Part shown: one piece after another, positions 47,460 to 60,803 of the stretch | Layout of the letters: each line of letters opens with the position of its first letter | Numbering within the stretch: position 1 is the stretch's first letter | Assembly: GCA_028554755.1 (NCBI GenBank) | Contig: JAPTOF010000005.1 | Location: 1,757,501 to 1,821,500 of the forward strand | Length of the DNA: 64,000 nucleotides | Direction: 5' to 3' | Source: Cordia subcordata | Taxonomy: Eukaryota > Streptophyta > Magnoliopsida > Boraginales > Cordiaceae | The notes under the pieces: generated by a model | What the model was told of the DNA's origin: nothing | Databases searched by the model: none | What the model saw: only the letters and a program-made list of their open reading frames with translations | Made by a program: the position numbers and the translations under genes

Positions 47460-48206
47460 CTTAATTGGGTTCTAAGCTTGTTGATGCCGAAGCCATACTT
47501 CTATTTGAATTATTTCTAAATAGCCTAGCCATTTGACCTAGACATAGTTCTCAGACTATCAACGATTTACAACGGCCTATGCATACTTGGTAACACGGGG
47601 TTATTGTCCTTCATTTTAGAAATTGAAAGCTCATGTGTCTAAACCAAAACAATCATCTTCATTTTGGTTGGGACTTTGAGTTGAAGCTTTTATATTTTGA
47701 GGAGCTTTTCCTTCATCTTCTTCTTCATCTCTGAATTCTTCAAGATATTGTTTGAGGAGACATATTCTTTTTCGGATACTGTTGATGCGAATTGACTTTG
47801 AAGTTAAGATTTGCAAACTAAAAATTGTAGTTGAACCTTGATCCCGAGTTTTAGGATGATCTTAGAACCATTGTGAAAGAACTTGTTTGTTAAACTTTGA
47901 ACAATTGAAACCATCCCACCACTTTATCTGAAAATTTCAGCTTAAAAATGCCGGGGTTCAGAGTTCTTTGACCACTGAGATTTGAAGATCCCATGAAATG
48001 ATCCAAAACATATTAAACTAAGTAAAAGAACAAAGAGAGGATCAAAATATTCTCATTTGTCAGAAGCATTGTAAGAAAGGGTGAAATCTTTCTAGAAGGA
48101 AGATATAAGGTCAAGGAAGATTTGGGTGGTTCCTCTGTAGAGTTTCCACCAGTCAAAAAACCAATATGGGTTATTTTTTTGTTTGGAATTGTTTGCAAAA
48201 GAAACT
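47460..48206 (-). pseudogene. possible endogenous pararetrovirus fragment, left of element C
   Basis: On the minus strand the stretch from about 47960 down to 47631 is nearly open (one stop in roughly 100 codons). It includes a W-W-D motif and then a charged region rich in Glu and Asp. It is contiguous, once element C is removed, with sequence at 59426 onward that belongs to the pararetrovirus locus. Its position suggests a viral structural-region remnant, but homology is not certain. Confidence 0.35.
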
Positions 48207-50073
48207 TGATGTGTTGTGTTTTTGTGTGAGTTTGCATTGTCATTTACCTATATTTAAGAGGTGTTGAGTGCTCATAATGATGCATTAGTGTAGTGCTTTT
48301 GATAAGAATAGGCTTAAGCGTAAACAAATGTACATATCGAGTTTAAGAGACAAATTGCTACACTAATTGCTTGTTTTCAATGATTTAGGTGAACTTTGGG
48401 TTAAGATCGAGATTGGACGATGAAAGGTGATGAAGATGGGAAATGCACGGGTCTAAGAGAGAAGACCGGAGGCCGAAAAGACAAAGAATGGAGGAAGAAA
48501 GTCAGCCGGACGACCAAAGAAAAAGAGCCGGTCGACCGGCTACTCCAGAGAGGTGCCAAAAATAGCCGGACGACCACCCATCCAGAGCCGGTCGACCGGC
48601 CAGTCCAGATAGCATCATCAAAAGGCCGGTCGAGCTGGGTCCAATAGCCGGTCGATCGTCAATATGCTAAGAACATATAAATAGGGCCCGATTCTGCAAA
48701 AAAGAAGAGGACTTTTTGGAAGATTAACACGCACTTCATACCTAAAAATTCTCACACACTTAACCCCAGATCCCACCCACTCCACACACACTTTTCACAC
48801 ATTTCTCACTAAGAGCCACGCTTGATTTGGAGGGTTCAAACATTTGGAATCAAGTTTGCTCAAAAGCTTTGTACAAGTTTAGCTAGGATGAAAGGGAAGC
48901 TTTATTATCTCTCTTTCATTCTATTTCCTATTATGATTGAGTAGATTTGTGTAGGGTGATTTAACTTTTGTAATGGGTTAACTATATACTCTTATGATAT
49001 GGAATGTGATGGCTGAATATATATATATACATGTTTTGAATTCTCTTGTTCAAATGGGTATTTTCTCATTCATGTCTAAGTGTTTGTTAAAATGCCTAGA
49101 TAAGTAACATGTGTATAAATTGAAGTTTATTTGTTACTAAACACATCTAATCCATGTTATAATCATGTCTATGTGTTTATATGTGAATGCTATGAAGTGG
49201 GTAATGCTTATATTCATGTCTATATGTATATTTGCGTGCCTAGTAATGAGTATAACTTCAATAAAGCATACATGTTGGTTGTTAATTGCTTCTAATGGTG
49301 CGAACTGAACATGACGATATTTGGTAGTTGAATAGGTTCCATTATTCACGAGCACATTGGCCTTGAACATGTATGAACGCACTAGCAAGTCAAATCCTGC
49401 TGTAGTGACCTTAGAATGACGAAGTGTAATTTAGGGCTAGTCTAGATCAAGTCTCCTTTGGCTTTAAATCCAGCCAATACGTTTTTGGATAGGTTTAGTC
49501 GACCTTAGCAACACTAGGTCTTGGCTTTAAATCCAGCCAAAGGTTTAGGTACTAAGGTAAGTTCATTCTAAGTCACCTAGGAAGTTAGTCACTCTTGAGG
49601 CCCTAGGTCATAAGGACCACGCCGTAGCTCTAGGAGGCGCTGCCTAGGGACGGACCCGCACCGAGTCCTAGGGGGAAATTAGGACACTAACTAGCAACCT
49701 AGTTAAGAGCACTCATGATAGTTAGCCATCATCCCTTAATCCCATAGCATTTGAGTATAGAATTACCTATTCATAAGTCAAAGTCACCCTAATCCCTTCT
49801 CAATTGTTAGTTCCCTCTTGACCAACTTGTTTTCCCATTTTTCATGTTCAAGGTTTAGTTTTATTTCCTTTACCTAGAGCTCCCGATAATCCAAAACCCC
49901 AAAAATATGTCTAGTTTAGATCTTTCTTTTTGGCACTTTCTAGAGCACCAAGCATAGAATCCACCCACATTATTCACGCCTCCCTGTGGTTCGACACCCG
50001 CACTTGTACACACTATATTGCACGATCCATACGCTTGCAGGTCTTTTAAAGCTTGCACTCGAAAGACGCACCA
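48207..50073 (+). repeat. 5' LTR of element C
   Basis: TGATG...CGCACCA. The palindrome cluster is at 48524-48662 and TATAAATA at 48676-48683. Confidence 0.93.
48524..48683 (+). promoter_or_regulatory. LTR promoter of element C (5' copy)
   Basis: GGTCGACC-type palindromes precede TATAAATAGGG, as in A and B, with fewer perfect copies. Confidence 0.55.
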
Positions 50074-50079
50074 AGTTCT

Positions 50080-50097
50080 TGGCGCCATTGCCGGGGA
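50080..50097 (+). other. primer binding site of element C (one mismatch)
   Basis: TGGCGCCATTGCCGGGGA, the tRNA-Asp type site with G changed to A at position 8. Confidence 0.8.
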
Positions 50098-50347
50098 GGC
50101 ACGGTGATTTGCATTCTTTGCTTGTGTGTTTTGGTAGTTGCTTTATTTGTTTTTCTTGTTTTTCCTTTATAGTTTGTTTAGTTTTTGCTTATCTTGTTAT
50201 TGTTCATATTATCTTGCTTTGATCTTTGCTTATCTATTTCAACTTTTGTCTTTATTTTTAGTACTATGATTGTGGTTTATTTGCTGTAGTTTTAGGAATA
50301 TTAAAGTTTTTGGGGGTTGAAGTGGTCGGAGTTAGGATAGATTGTGC

Positions 50348-52200
50348 ATGCTTGGTAGGAGATCCCTTAGAAATCCCCTAGTTCCTTTTAATCCCGAACT
50401 TGATAGAATTGCTAGACATTTTAGGAATTTAGGAGATCTTTTTGAGGAGATGGCTGATCCCAATCATCCTCCTAATCCTCCCAATCCCTCAATGAATCCC
50501 ATTCCACCTCATGATCACATTGGGCATCAAGCGTAAGATCCTTTTAGACGAGAGCCACGTAGACTGGACCCACCCATAGATGAGGAACCTACTCTTAGGC
50601 AATTCTTTCTTCCCGAAGCCTATGAGCCTAATTTGGCTATTCAAATTCAGGGTTTGGGGGAAAGGAACTTTGAGATTAAGCATAATATGTTGGCTATGTT
50701 TCCCTCCTTCTACGGGAGAAGCAATGAGAGTCCTCTAGATCATATCACTGATTTTGGTGAGATGAGTTCCACTCTCCATGTCCTCAATGTCTCTCAAGAG
50801 GTTATACGTCTAAGATTGTGTTCCTTTCTCTCTTAAGGACAAGGCTAGGACTTGGTTGCATTCCTTACCCAATGGTTGCATTACTACATGGCTTGAGCTT
50901 CAATCTAAGTTCTTCCAAAAATTTTATCCCATGACCAAGACGGCCGACCTTAGGACCGCTATTATGACTTTCTCCCAACATGACCTAGAATCTTCTCATG
51001 AGGCTTGGGAGAGGTTCAAGGATCTTCTTAGACAATGTCCACACCACGGGTATGGCAATCATGACCTAATGGAATACTTCTTTCGAGGCTTAAATGAACA
51101 AAATAGGATGATGGTCAATGCCGCCTCTGGTGGTGGCTTCTATCTTTTGAGACCGACCGAGGCATGGGAGAAAATAGAAATGATGGCTGAAAATTCTTTT
51201 CAAAATTTTTCCATGGAAAGGTCTAGTCGAGGAGGCAACAAGAGAAGTGTTAGTGAGGTTGGAGTTTCTTTATACTTACCCGCTAAGGTTAAGGCTTTGA
51301 CGAATAAGCTAGATCAATTCATTTCTTTGTCCATTTCATCCCAAGATCATAGGACTAGTTCTTTAGGTTCTTCCTCCGTCCCTTTAGTTGTTGAAGTTTG
51401 TGCATTGTGCTCCGAGTCATCTCATGAGACCATAGCTTGCCCTTTAGCATCCCAATTTCCTGAATTCATGAAAGAGCAAGTGTGTGCCACACAGGTTATT
51501 CTCGTGAGTATAATTCATACTTGAACACATACAATCCGGGTTGGAGGGACAACCCAAAATTTTCTTGGAGACAAGGCCAGCATGAGTCTAGTTCACAACC
51601 TCAGGTTTCACCTCAGCAGCGACCCCATCCTCAATATCCCCCAGGTTTCTATCATGTTAATCAGCCCCGTCTCACTAGTGCTCCTCAACCTCAAGCCTTA
51701 CCTGCTTCTTCTAGTAGCCAGACTCCTAGTAATGACGTGATGAAGTTAATGCAATTTATTCAGAATCAGCAGCAGGCATTAGCTAGTCAGCAATAGGAGT
51801 TAGCTGATAAAAGGCAAGAAATGGCTAGCTATAGGCCGCAAATGACTAGGTTTGAGGCACAGTTAGGACAGATTTCTAGTCAGTTGAGTGCTAGAGACCC
51901 CGGGAAATTGCCTTCTCAGCTGGAGGTGAACTCTAGAGTCCAGTCCTGTTCCTCCACCGATACCACTTATCCCCCTCAGGCCCAGGCTAAGGCCGTCACC
52001 ACTCTTAGGAGCGGTCGGGTGGTGGATAATAGGATAGGAGTTGACTTTGCAGTGCCTGCACCTAGTGGTCCTTCTGAGTCTAGAGTACCACATTATAGCC
52101 CTGTTGAGGGAAATTCTAGAGAAGGTCCTGTTGAGAGAGATGAGCCCATTAGAGATCATGGAGAGAGTAGTACTTCCTGCCCACATCGGGAGGGAAAAGT
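50348..52200 (+). pseudogene. element C gag, broken
   Basis: It starts M-L-G-R-R-S-L-R-N-P as in B. Breaks are a stop at 50534, a one-base insertion near 50820, a one-base loss near 51493 and a stop near 51796. The central gag domain is open over 50856-51490. The zinc knuckle C-x2-C-x4-H-x4-C at 51399-51440 is complete, unlike that of B. A Gln/Pro-rich tail follows. Confidence 0.8.
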
Positions 52201-55200
52201 GCCTATTGATGACTCCCATGTATCAAGAGGTGTAAAGCCTCGAGTTCCCTTTCCATCTGCCTTAGAAAGGCCTACACCTAGTAAGGATTTTAGGTTCTTC
52301 AAGGTTTTAGAGCATCTTAAGGACCTTAAGGTCAATCTTTCTTTGATAGATGCGATCCTTTCCATCCCCTCTTATTCTAAATTCTTTAAGGATCTTTGTA
52401 CAAGGAAGCGAAGGTCATCGAACATTCCTAAGAAAGTGAGGCTTACGGAGAAGGTGAGTAGTATTTGTACTTCGGGCCTTTCGCCCAAGATGAGTGACCC
52501 CGGAGCCTTCACTATTCCTTGTAGGATCCGTGAGACCCAGATTGATCATGCCTTATTAGATTTAGGATCTAGTGTGAATCTCATTCCCTACTCTGTCTAT
52601 CAGCAACTCGGTTTAGGTGAGTTGTCTCCTACACATGTTGCTCTTCAGCTAGCTGATAGGTCTGAGCGTAGACCTAGGGGTGTGATAGAGGACATTATGG
52701 TTCAGGTAGTTGAGTTTGTGTACCATGTTGACTTCATAGTGTTAGATATGGATTCGGGACATGACTCTAAATACTTTACACCCATTCTTCTAGGTCCCCG
52801 CTTCCTTGCCACCGCAGATGCCATTATCCATTGTAAGTTGGGGTTATTGGAGATGAAATTTGGGAATTTGAGATCCACTATGAAGGTTGCCGATGCGGTG
52901 AATAGGGCTAGTATAGGAGAAGAGGATGGAGAAGAGTGCTTTAGGGGATGTGATTGATTCTTGCGTTAAGGATTTTATAGAGAAGACTATGATCGATGGA
53001 GAAGAATTAAGGAAATTTGAGGAATTAATGTCTAGTTTTGATTTGGAGACCATAGAGCAGAAATGTATAGCTTCTACTTCCTTGATTGAGAGCCATTTGC
53101 CTAATAAATCACTTGAGGTTAATCCTTCTAGTCTTATTTCTAGTGATGTCCCCTTTGATGATGTTGAGGTTAAGTCCTCCTTGGTTGAGCCTAGCCCTTC
53201 TTTAGAGCTTAAACCCCTTCCCGATCATTTGAAATATGCATTCCTAGGCCCTAGTGAGACCCTTCCAGTCATCATAGCTTCCGATCTTTCTAATGAGCAT
53301 GAGGAGCATCTCTTAGAGGTCCTTAGGAAACATAGGAAGGCTGTAGGGTGGAAAATTGATGATTTGAGAGGTATAGACCCTTCAGTTTGCATGCATCGTA
53401 TTCACATTAAGGATACAGCCATTCCTTCTAGGGAAATGCAAAGGAGGCTAAACCTACACATGAGCGAAATAGTTAAGAAAGAGATCATTAAGCTTTTAGA
53501 TGCAGGCATTATTTATCCGATCTCTGATAGTGAGTGGGTTAGCCCGGTCCAAGTTGTGCCTAAGAAGTCCGGGATCACAGTTGTTGAGAATAAGAGAGGA
53601 GAGCTTATTCCTACATTTACTCCCACGGGGTAGAGAGTTTGTATTGATTATAGGAAGCTCAACTCCAAAACTAGGAAGGATCATTTTTCATTGCCTTTTC
53701 TAGACCAGATCTTAGATAGAGTAGCTAGGCATAGCTACTATTATTTTCTAGATGGCTATTTGGGTTATAATCAAATCCCCGTGTTTCCCGAGGACCAGGA
53801 GAAGACTACCTTTACTTGTCCCTATGACACTTTTGCTTGTAGGAGAATGCCCTTCGGTCTTTGTAATGCCCCAACGACTTTTCAGAGATGTATGATGGTC
53901 ATTTTTAGTGACATGATTGAGAGGCATTTAGAGATTTTCATGGATGATTTCTCAGTCTTCGGAGATAGCTTTCATGAGTGCTTGAGTCATCTCTCTTTAG
54001 TCTTAGACCGATGTGTAAAGAAGAATCTAATGTTAAGTTGGGAGAAATCCCACTTCATGGTGCAACGAGGGATAGTATTGGGTCATGTTGTCTCATATAG
54101 TGGAATTCAAGTTGACGCAACTAAGGTAGAATTAATTGAAAAGTTGCCTGTCCCTAAGTGTGTCAAGGATGTTAGATCTTTTCTAGGGCATGCAGGATTT
54201 TACTGTAGATTCATTAAGGATTTTAGTCACATTGCACGTCCCTTGTCTAGGCTCCTAGCACAAGATATCTCTTTTGACTTTGATGATGAATGTGTTAAAG
54301 CTTTCAATAGGCTTAAATCTTTATTGTCTACATCCCCAATTATCCAACCACCTAACTATAGTCTCCTATTTGAGGTTATGTGTGATGCATCCGATTATGC
54401 GATTGGAGCTGTCTTAGGTCAAAGGAAGGATAAGTTGCCCCATGTTGTGTACTATGCTAGCAAGACTTTTGATGAAGCACAAAAGAACTATACCATCATG
54501 GAAAAAGAGCTTCTAGCAATAGTCTTCTCCCTTGACAAGTTTAGGTCATACATCCTAGGGTCCAAAGTGATTGTCTACACCGATCATGCAGCATTGAAGT
54601 ATTTGTTGTCTAAGAAAGACTCTAAGCCCCACTTGATTAGGTGGTTGCTCCTCCTTCAAGAGTTTGACATAGAAATCCAGGATAAGAAGGGTAGAGAAAA
54701 TTTAGTTGCGGATCATCTTTCCCGTCTTGTTAGTGAGTCTTCTAGTGATCCATCTCCTTTTCATGATTCATTCCCTGATGAGCGATTGTTTGCCATCTCT
54801 CATCACACACCTTGGTTTGCTCATATTGTCAATTATCTTGCCACAGGGCTTTTTCCTTCCCATTGAGAGAAAAGAGAAAAAGATAGGTTCCTAGCACAAG
54901 TTAGGCATTTCTTTTGGGAGGATCCCTATCTTTTCAAAGTGTGTGCGGATCAAATGATTCGTCGGTGTGTGCCTGAGGACGAGTTTGAGAATGTTTTGAG
55001 TATGTGTCATGATGAGAGGTGTGGAGGTCATTTTAGTGGGAAGAAGACCGCGCGAAGGTCTTGCAATGTGGATTATTTTGGCCCACTCTCTTTAGGGATG
55101 CCCAAGAGTATTGTAAGAAGTGTTTTAGATGTCAACAATCTGGGTCCATCTCTAGGAGAAACATGATGCCTTTATCCCCTATTCTTCATTGTGAGTTGTT

Positions 55201-56104
55201 TGATGTTTGGGGTAAAGATTTCATGGGTTCATTTCCATCTTCCTTTGGGCACCAATACATTTTAGTGGCCGTTGATTATGTGTCCAAATGGGTTGAGGCT
55301 ATTCCTACACGCACTAATGACCATAGGGTAGTGGTAAAGTTCATTAGGGAGAACATTTTCTCTAGATTTGGAGTCCCTAGGGTCTTAATTAGTGATGGGG
55401 GTTTGCATTTTCGCCATAGGACTTTAGAGGCCTTGTTGAGAAGATATTCGGTCACCCATAAGGTAGCCAATCCATAACACCCACAAACTAGTGGACAAGT
55501 AAAGGTGTCCAATAGGGAGATCAAGCACATTTTAGAGAACACGATTAGGCCCGATAGGAAAGATTGGTCTATTAGGCAAAATGATGCTTTATGGGCCTAC
55601 CGTACCGCCTTTAAGACTCCCATTGGTATGTCTCCATATAGATTGGTTTATGGTAAAGCTTGTCACTTGCCGGTAGAACTAAAGCGTAGAGCTTATTGGG
55701 CAATCAAAGCCCTAAATTTTGACTTGGCAAGAGCGGGTGAGAAAAGGAAGCTAGACCTAGCGGAATTGGAAGAGCTTAGATTCGAGGCGTATGAGAATGC
55801 TAAACTTTATAAGGATAGGATGAAGAGAATTCATGATAAACACATTATTAAGAAATCATTCTCTCCTTTTGATAAAGTTTGGTTGTTTAACTCACGATTG
55901 AAACTCTTTCCAGGTAAGCTTAAGACAAGATGGGATGGTCCATATGAGGTGATGGTTGCCTATCCTTCTGGTGCAGTCAAGATTAAAGACTTGAAGGATG
56001 GCCGAGAGTTGACGGTGAATGGGCAACGCCTGAAACACGCATATGATTCGAGCATGGCTCGTGTGGAGGTTTTAATGCTTCAGGATCCCATCTATGGAAG
56101 TTGA
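52201..56104 (+). pseudogene. element C pol, broken
   Basis: The protease has L-L-D-L-G-S-S-V-N-L-I-P near 52556-52590. A two-base loss near 52945 shifts frame. RT is open from 52926 to 53633, where a Trp codon has become TAG, and again from 53691 with the F-M-D-D box near 53936-53947. RNase H is intact ([10 protein letters not shown]). A Trp codon has become TGA at 54866. The integrase has the same one-base loss as B ('accgcgcgaag' near 55048) and a stop at 55477, then is open to 56104. Confidence 0.85.
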
Positions 56105-57012
56105 AGATGAGTTGGTGTTTGCTTGGCTGACGGCATGGTGGTTAGCGCTACTAGGAGGCAACCTAGGTTCAATTTTGTAGTTTTGCATTTGTTTCACTTT
56201 CTTTTCTTTCTATTTTCTTTATTTTATCTTTCTTGCACCCAAACCAAAGTGTTGAATCCTAATCCTTTGTCCCATATGATACAGCATTGCTCATTATTGC
56301 ACATGCCAAAGCAAGTATGCATAGGCAATGCTACTAATCTTGTTTTCTTTGTGAGTGTTTATGAATTGTGAGTCACAAGATTAGTAGTATGGTGATTTAT
56401 CATTGGAATGGAAAGCTTTGAAGAAAATGCAAGGTTGTATCTATCCTTTTTCCACTTGCTCCCCATGTTTACCCCCTATCCTACCACCCTTACTTGTTTT
56501 GTAATGACGATTTGCTTATTTTTGTGTTTTGATCTATTTGCTTGAGGACAAGCAAAGTTTAGGTTTAGGGGTGTGGGAGTTTGATTTTCTTGTTATATAT
56601 CTTGCTTAGGGTAGATTGCATTATGCGTTTAAAAATGGTGAAAATTTTTAAATTTTGATGCATATAGAGTCATTTATTTCTTTGATGATCATTGTGTTGG
56701 CTTTGTAATTGACTCTATTGATTTTTGAAGATGAGAGGCATTGTGGGGAAATGAATAGAGTGGTTTGAAAACTAAGTCTTGGAGGGGATGCCCTTCAAAG
56801 TTGTGGGGAGTGAGAACCTTGAAAGAATAACCCATGTAGCCACCCCATAGCTTGGTAGGAAAGAGTGTTGGAAAAGGGTTGTTGATGTGAGTGCCCCTTC
56901 CTTGATTGGTTCTTGTTGATGTGCCTAAGCCTTTCTTTTTCTTTCTTTTTGTGAATACAATACAAAGCATTAAAAGTTCCAAAAAAAAAAAGATGAAAAA
57001 GTCAAAAAGGTG

Positions 57013-57054
<42 letters not shown>

Positions 57055-57528
57055 GAAGTGAAAAATAGGAAAAGCCAAAGGTACCAAAAAGTTAGTGAAT
57101 AAGTGCATAAGTGACACAATGTCAACTTAGCACAAGTTATCATCTTTGTAGATATGTGAATAAGGCTTTTTATAAGCCATTGTGTTTGTATATTCTCTCT
57201 TCTTGTCTTTGAAGCTTGGTGCATGTTAGGGAGGCCATGTTAGTTGAGGGATCACGAAATATCAATATCCCGAGTGCGTGAGTTAGAATCCTAGGCTTGT
57301 GATGGATTGGCTACTCAGGAAATTCCTACGAGGAACGAGACCCCTTATGAGTAGAGGGAGGATCTAAAGAGATTCGGAGATCTCTCCACAATAGGAATGC
57401 CCCCTTCATACTTCTTAGACTAACTTTGATAGAGAGTCAATCCTTTAGGCAATCCATTGCATCAGCTTTAGAAATAAATTTAAGATTGGGCTTGCTTGAG
57501 GACAAGCAAGAAGAAGGCTTGGGGGTGT
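56105..57528 (+). other. 3' noncoding region of element C
   Basis: Same layout as A and B. The small frame is at 56123-56371, the hairpins at 56539-56554 and 57493-57508, and the polypurine tract at 57509-57528. A TA run of about 18 units lies near 57015-57052, where A has almost none and B about 12 units. Confidence 0.7.
56689..57117 (-). other. antisense open frame in element C
   Basis: It has 142 codons. The central part matches the frames at 2106-2474 and 24025-24435, but the start is extended through the TA run (Ile-Tyr repeats). No family is recognised. Confidence 0.25.
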
Positions 57529-59425
57529 TGATGTGTTGTGTTTTTGTGTATGTTTGCATTGTCATTTACCTATATTTAAGAGGTGTTGAGTGCTCCAAAT
57601 GATGCATTAGTGTAGTGCTTTTGATAAGAATAGGCTTAAGCGTAAACAAATGTACATATCGAGTTTAAGAGACAAATTGCTACACTAATTGCTTGTTTTC
57701 AATGATTTAGGTAAACTTTGGGTTAAGATCGAGATTGAACGATGAAAGGTGATGAAGATGGGAAATGCACGGGTCTAAGAGAGAAGACCAGAGGCCGAAA
57801 AGACAAAGAATGGAGGAAGAAAGTCAACCGGATGACCAAGGAAAAAGAGCCGGTCGACCGGCCACTCCAGAGAGGTGCCAAAAATAGTCGGACGACCATC
57901 CCTCCAGAGTCGGTCGACCGGCTAGGTCGACTGGCCAGTCCAGAGAGCATCATCAAAAAGCCGGTCGAGCTAGGTCCAGAAGCCGGTCGACCGTGTATAT
58001 GCTGAGAACATATAAATAGGGCCCGATTCTGCAGAAAAGAAGAGGACTTTTTGGAAGATTAACATGCACTTCACACCTAAAAATTCTCACACACTTAACC
58101 CTAGATCCCACCCACTGCACACACACTTTTCATACGTTTCTCACTAAGAGCCAAGCTTGATTTGGAGGGTTCAAACATTTGGAATCAAGTTTGCTCAAAA
58201 GCTTTGTACAAGTTTAGCTAGGATGAAAGGGAAGCTTCGTTATCTCTCTTTCATTCTATTTCCTATTATGATTGAGTAGATTTGTGTGGGGTGATTTAAC
58301 TTTTGTAATGGGTTAACTATATACTCTTATGATATGGGATGTGATGGCTAAATATATATATATATATATATATATACATGTTTTGAATTCTCTTGTTCAA
58401 ATGGGTATTTTTCTCATTCATGTCTAAGTGTTTGTTAAAATGCCTAGATAAGTAACATGTGCATAAATTGAAGTTTATTTGTTACTAAACATATCTAATC
58501 CATGTTATAATCATGTCTATGTGTTTATATGTGGATTCTATGAAGTGGGTAATGCTTATATTCATGTCTATATGTATATTTGCGTGCCTAGTAATGAGTA
58601 TAACTTCAATAAAGCATACATGTTGGTTGTTAATTGCTTCTAATGGTGCGAACTGAACATGACTATGTTTGGTAGTTGAATAGGTTCCATTATTCACGAG
58701 CACCTTGGCCTTGAACTTGTATGAATGCATTAGCAAGTCAAATCCTGTTGTAGTGACCTTAGAATGACGAAGTGTAATTTAGGACTAGTCTAGACCAAGT
58801 CTCCTTTGGCTTTAAATCCAGTCAATAGGTTTCCAGATAGGTTTAGTCGACCTTAGCAACACGAGGTCCTGGCTTTAAATCCAGCTAAAGGTTTAGGTAC
58901 TAAGGTAGGTTCATTCTAAGTCACCTACGAAGTTAGTTAGTCATTCTTGAGGCCCCAGGTCATAAGGACCACGCCGTAGCTCTAGGAGGTGCCGCCTAGG
59001 GACGGACCCACACCGAGTCCTATGGGAAAATTAGGACACTAACTAGAAACCTAGTTAAGAGCACTCATGATAGTTAGCCATCATTCCTTAATCCCATAGC
59101 ATTTGAGTATAGAATTACCCATTCATAAGTCGAAGTCACCCTAATCCCTTCTCAATTGTTAGTTCCCTCTTTACCAACTTGTGTTCCCATTTTTCATATC
59201 CATAGTTTAGTTTTATTTCCTTTATCTAGAGCTCCCGATAATCCAAATCCCCAAAAATATGTCTAGTTTAGATCTTTCTTTTTGGCACCTTCTAGAGCAC
59301 CAAGCATAGAATCCACCCACATTATTCACGCCTCCCTATGGTTCGACACCCGCACTTGTACACACTATATTGCATGATCCGTACGCTTGGGGGTGTTTTA
59401 GAGCTTGCACTCGAAAGACGCACCA
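57529..59425 (+). repeat. 3' LTR of element C
   Basis: TGATG...CGCACCA, 1897 bp, with palindromes at 57848-57995 and TATAAATA at 58011-58018. It is longer than the 5' LTR partly through an expanded TA run near 58352-58376. Confidence 0.93.
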
Positions 59426-60130
59426 AAACTAAACCAAGAATGTTGATATGTCTGATTTTGGAAATGGAGGACTTTGTGCCATGCTTTCATATAGTCCTAA
59501 TAGTTGAAGGTTTGGGGGGAAAACGATTTAGAAAAGGACTTTGATTATTGAAGAGGAAGTTTCCATTTTGAGGGAAAAAGGATTCTTTTGATCTGAATTT
59601 TTGATTGAGTAGTTGAGTCACCAATTTTTTTATGAGTTATCTCAATTGAATCTGTATCTATTTTTTCATTGTTTTGGTTTGTGAAGAAAAGGGAAAAAGA
59701 AAGTTTTTTAAGAAGCTTCTAGGGTTCTTTGAGGTGGGCAAGGTCTCACTCAATAAAAGCAAATCTTTGAACAGTTTTTTGGTGTATTAACTTTTTGTAG
59801 AAAGAGAAGTCAATGTTGGTTGAGGGGTTCGAGTAGAAGGTTTTGATGTAACCTGAGAGAATGTTTCAAGGAGAGAAGGAAATTGCCATTTGAATTGGAG
59901 AGTTTGGGGGAGTTTGTTGTGGGATTCTTCCCAAAATGAATTTTTTTTTGTTGGTTTTGGGAGATTAGAGTTTCGGAAGAGGATAAGGAGGCCATTGCAT
60001 AGGAATTTTTGGTTGAAGATAAGGAGGATTTATTTTGTGTTTGTAGTGTATGTGGTGTTTGGAATTGGAGGTTTTCTTCGATCAAAACTCATTCTTTCTA
60101 CCCTGCAAAAACTCTCTTGTAAGAAAATCA
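59426..60130. repeat. left arm of inverted repeat in the pararetrovirus locus
   Basis: 59450-59665 matches the reverse complement of about 63725-63945 at roughly 85% by eye. 59665-60000 matches the reverse complement of about 61900-62242, with the shared phrase 'cttctagggttctttgaggtg'. A minus-strand frame at 59810-60085 and a plus-strand frame at 61757-62269 share H-F-G-K-N-P-T and nearby residues, reflecting the duplication. Confidence 0.7.
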
Positions 60131-60327
60131 GGAAGTGAGTCTGATTCTCCTTTGATAAATTCAATATCAAAATCAAAAATAAAGAGCAAAGCCTGTCATC
60201 TTACAAAAATATGTTTTAAAGCAAGATTTTTAACATCCTTTTGTAAAACATCTTTTGCTACCTTACAATTAATTTGTAAAATAAATGTTAATTAACAAGA
60301 TCATCTTGAAATTTGTAATAAAAAATA

Positions 60328-60522
60328 CTATATATAAACTTTCATTTTTAATTGTACTATATTTCTGCAGGGTTTGGCTCTAGAAACCAGAAGTGAATCA
60401 AACAAGTTGTTCATTTTGGTATTATTGGTAGGGAGGACTTGTTTGAGTATTCCACCATATCCAAGTTTAGAAGCATCTATCTTGACAATTTTGAGGGCTT
60501 TTGGGTCTGTAATCCAAGGCAA
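60328..60522 (-). pseudogene. pararetrovirus RNase H remnant
   Basis: A short open stretch contains D-A-S-K-L-G-Y-G-G-I-L, the first catalytic Asp region of a caulimovirid RNase H. It is preceded by a recognisable lead-in and followed by frame loss. It lies downstream of the RT remnant in the order expected for a viral pol. Confidence 0.65.
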
Positions 60523-60803
60523 GGGAGAGTTCTAACTTTTTTTTTTAGAAGTTCAACTAGTTTAGTGTTCATCTATTCATATTGATGGATTTTTTTAGAA
60601 TCTTTGATATAGAAGTTTTCAATTTTTGTGAGGTCTTGACAAATTCTAACCCACAATTGAGGCACCCTAAGAATCTTTGAAATTGATTTTTATTTTTAAT
60701 CTCAGCTGGAAACTTTGATGCAAACTCTAGAGTTCTATCAATAGGAATAATGGTGCCCTAGTAATGTTGTGTCCTAAAAATCTCACCTTAGTTTGAAACA
60801 ACT

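Larger units (their letters stand above)
48207..59425 (+). mobile_element. Athila-type Ty3/gypsy element C, full length (11219 bp)
   Basis: LTRs of 1867 and 1897 bp, flanked by the perfect 5-bp duplication aaact (48202-48206 and 59426-59430). The internal order is the same as in B. The LTRs belong to a subfamily distinct from A/B: TGATGTGTTGTGTTTTT rather than TGATGTGTTGTGATTTT at the start, and GACGCACCA at the end. Gag-pol carries many stops and frameshifts, none of the stops shared with B. It inserted into the endogenous pararetrovirus locus. Confidence 0.95.
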
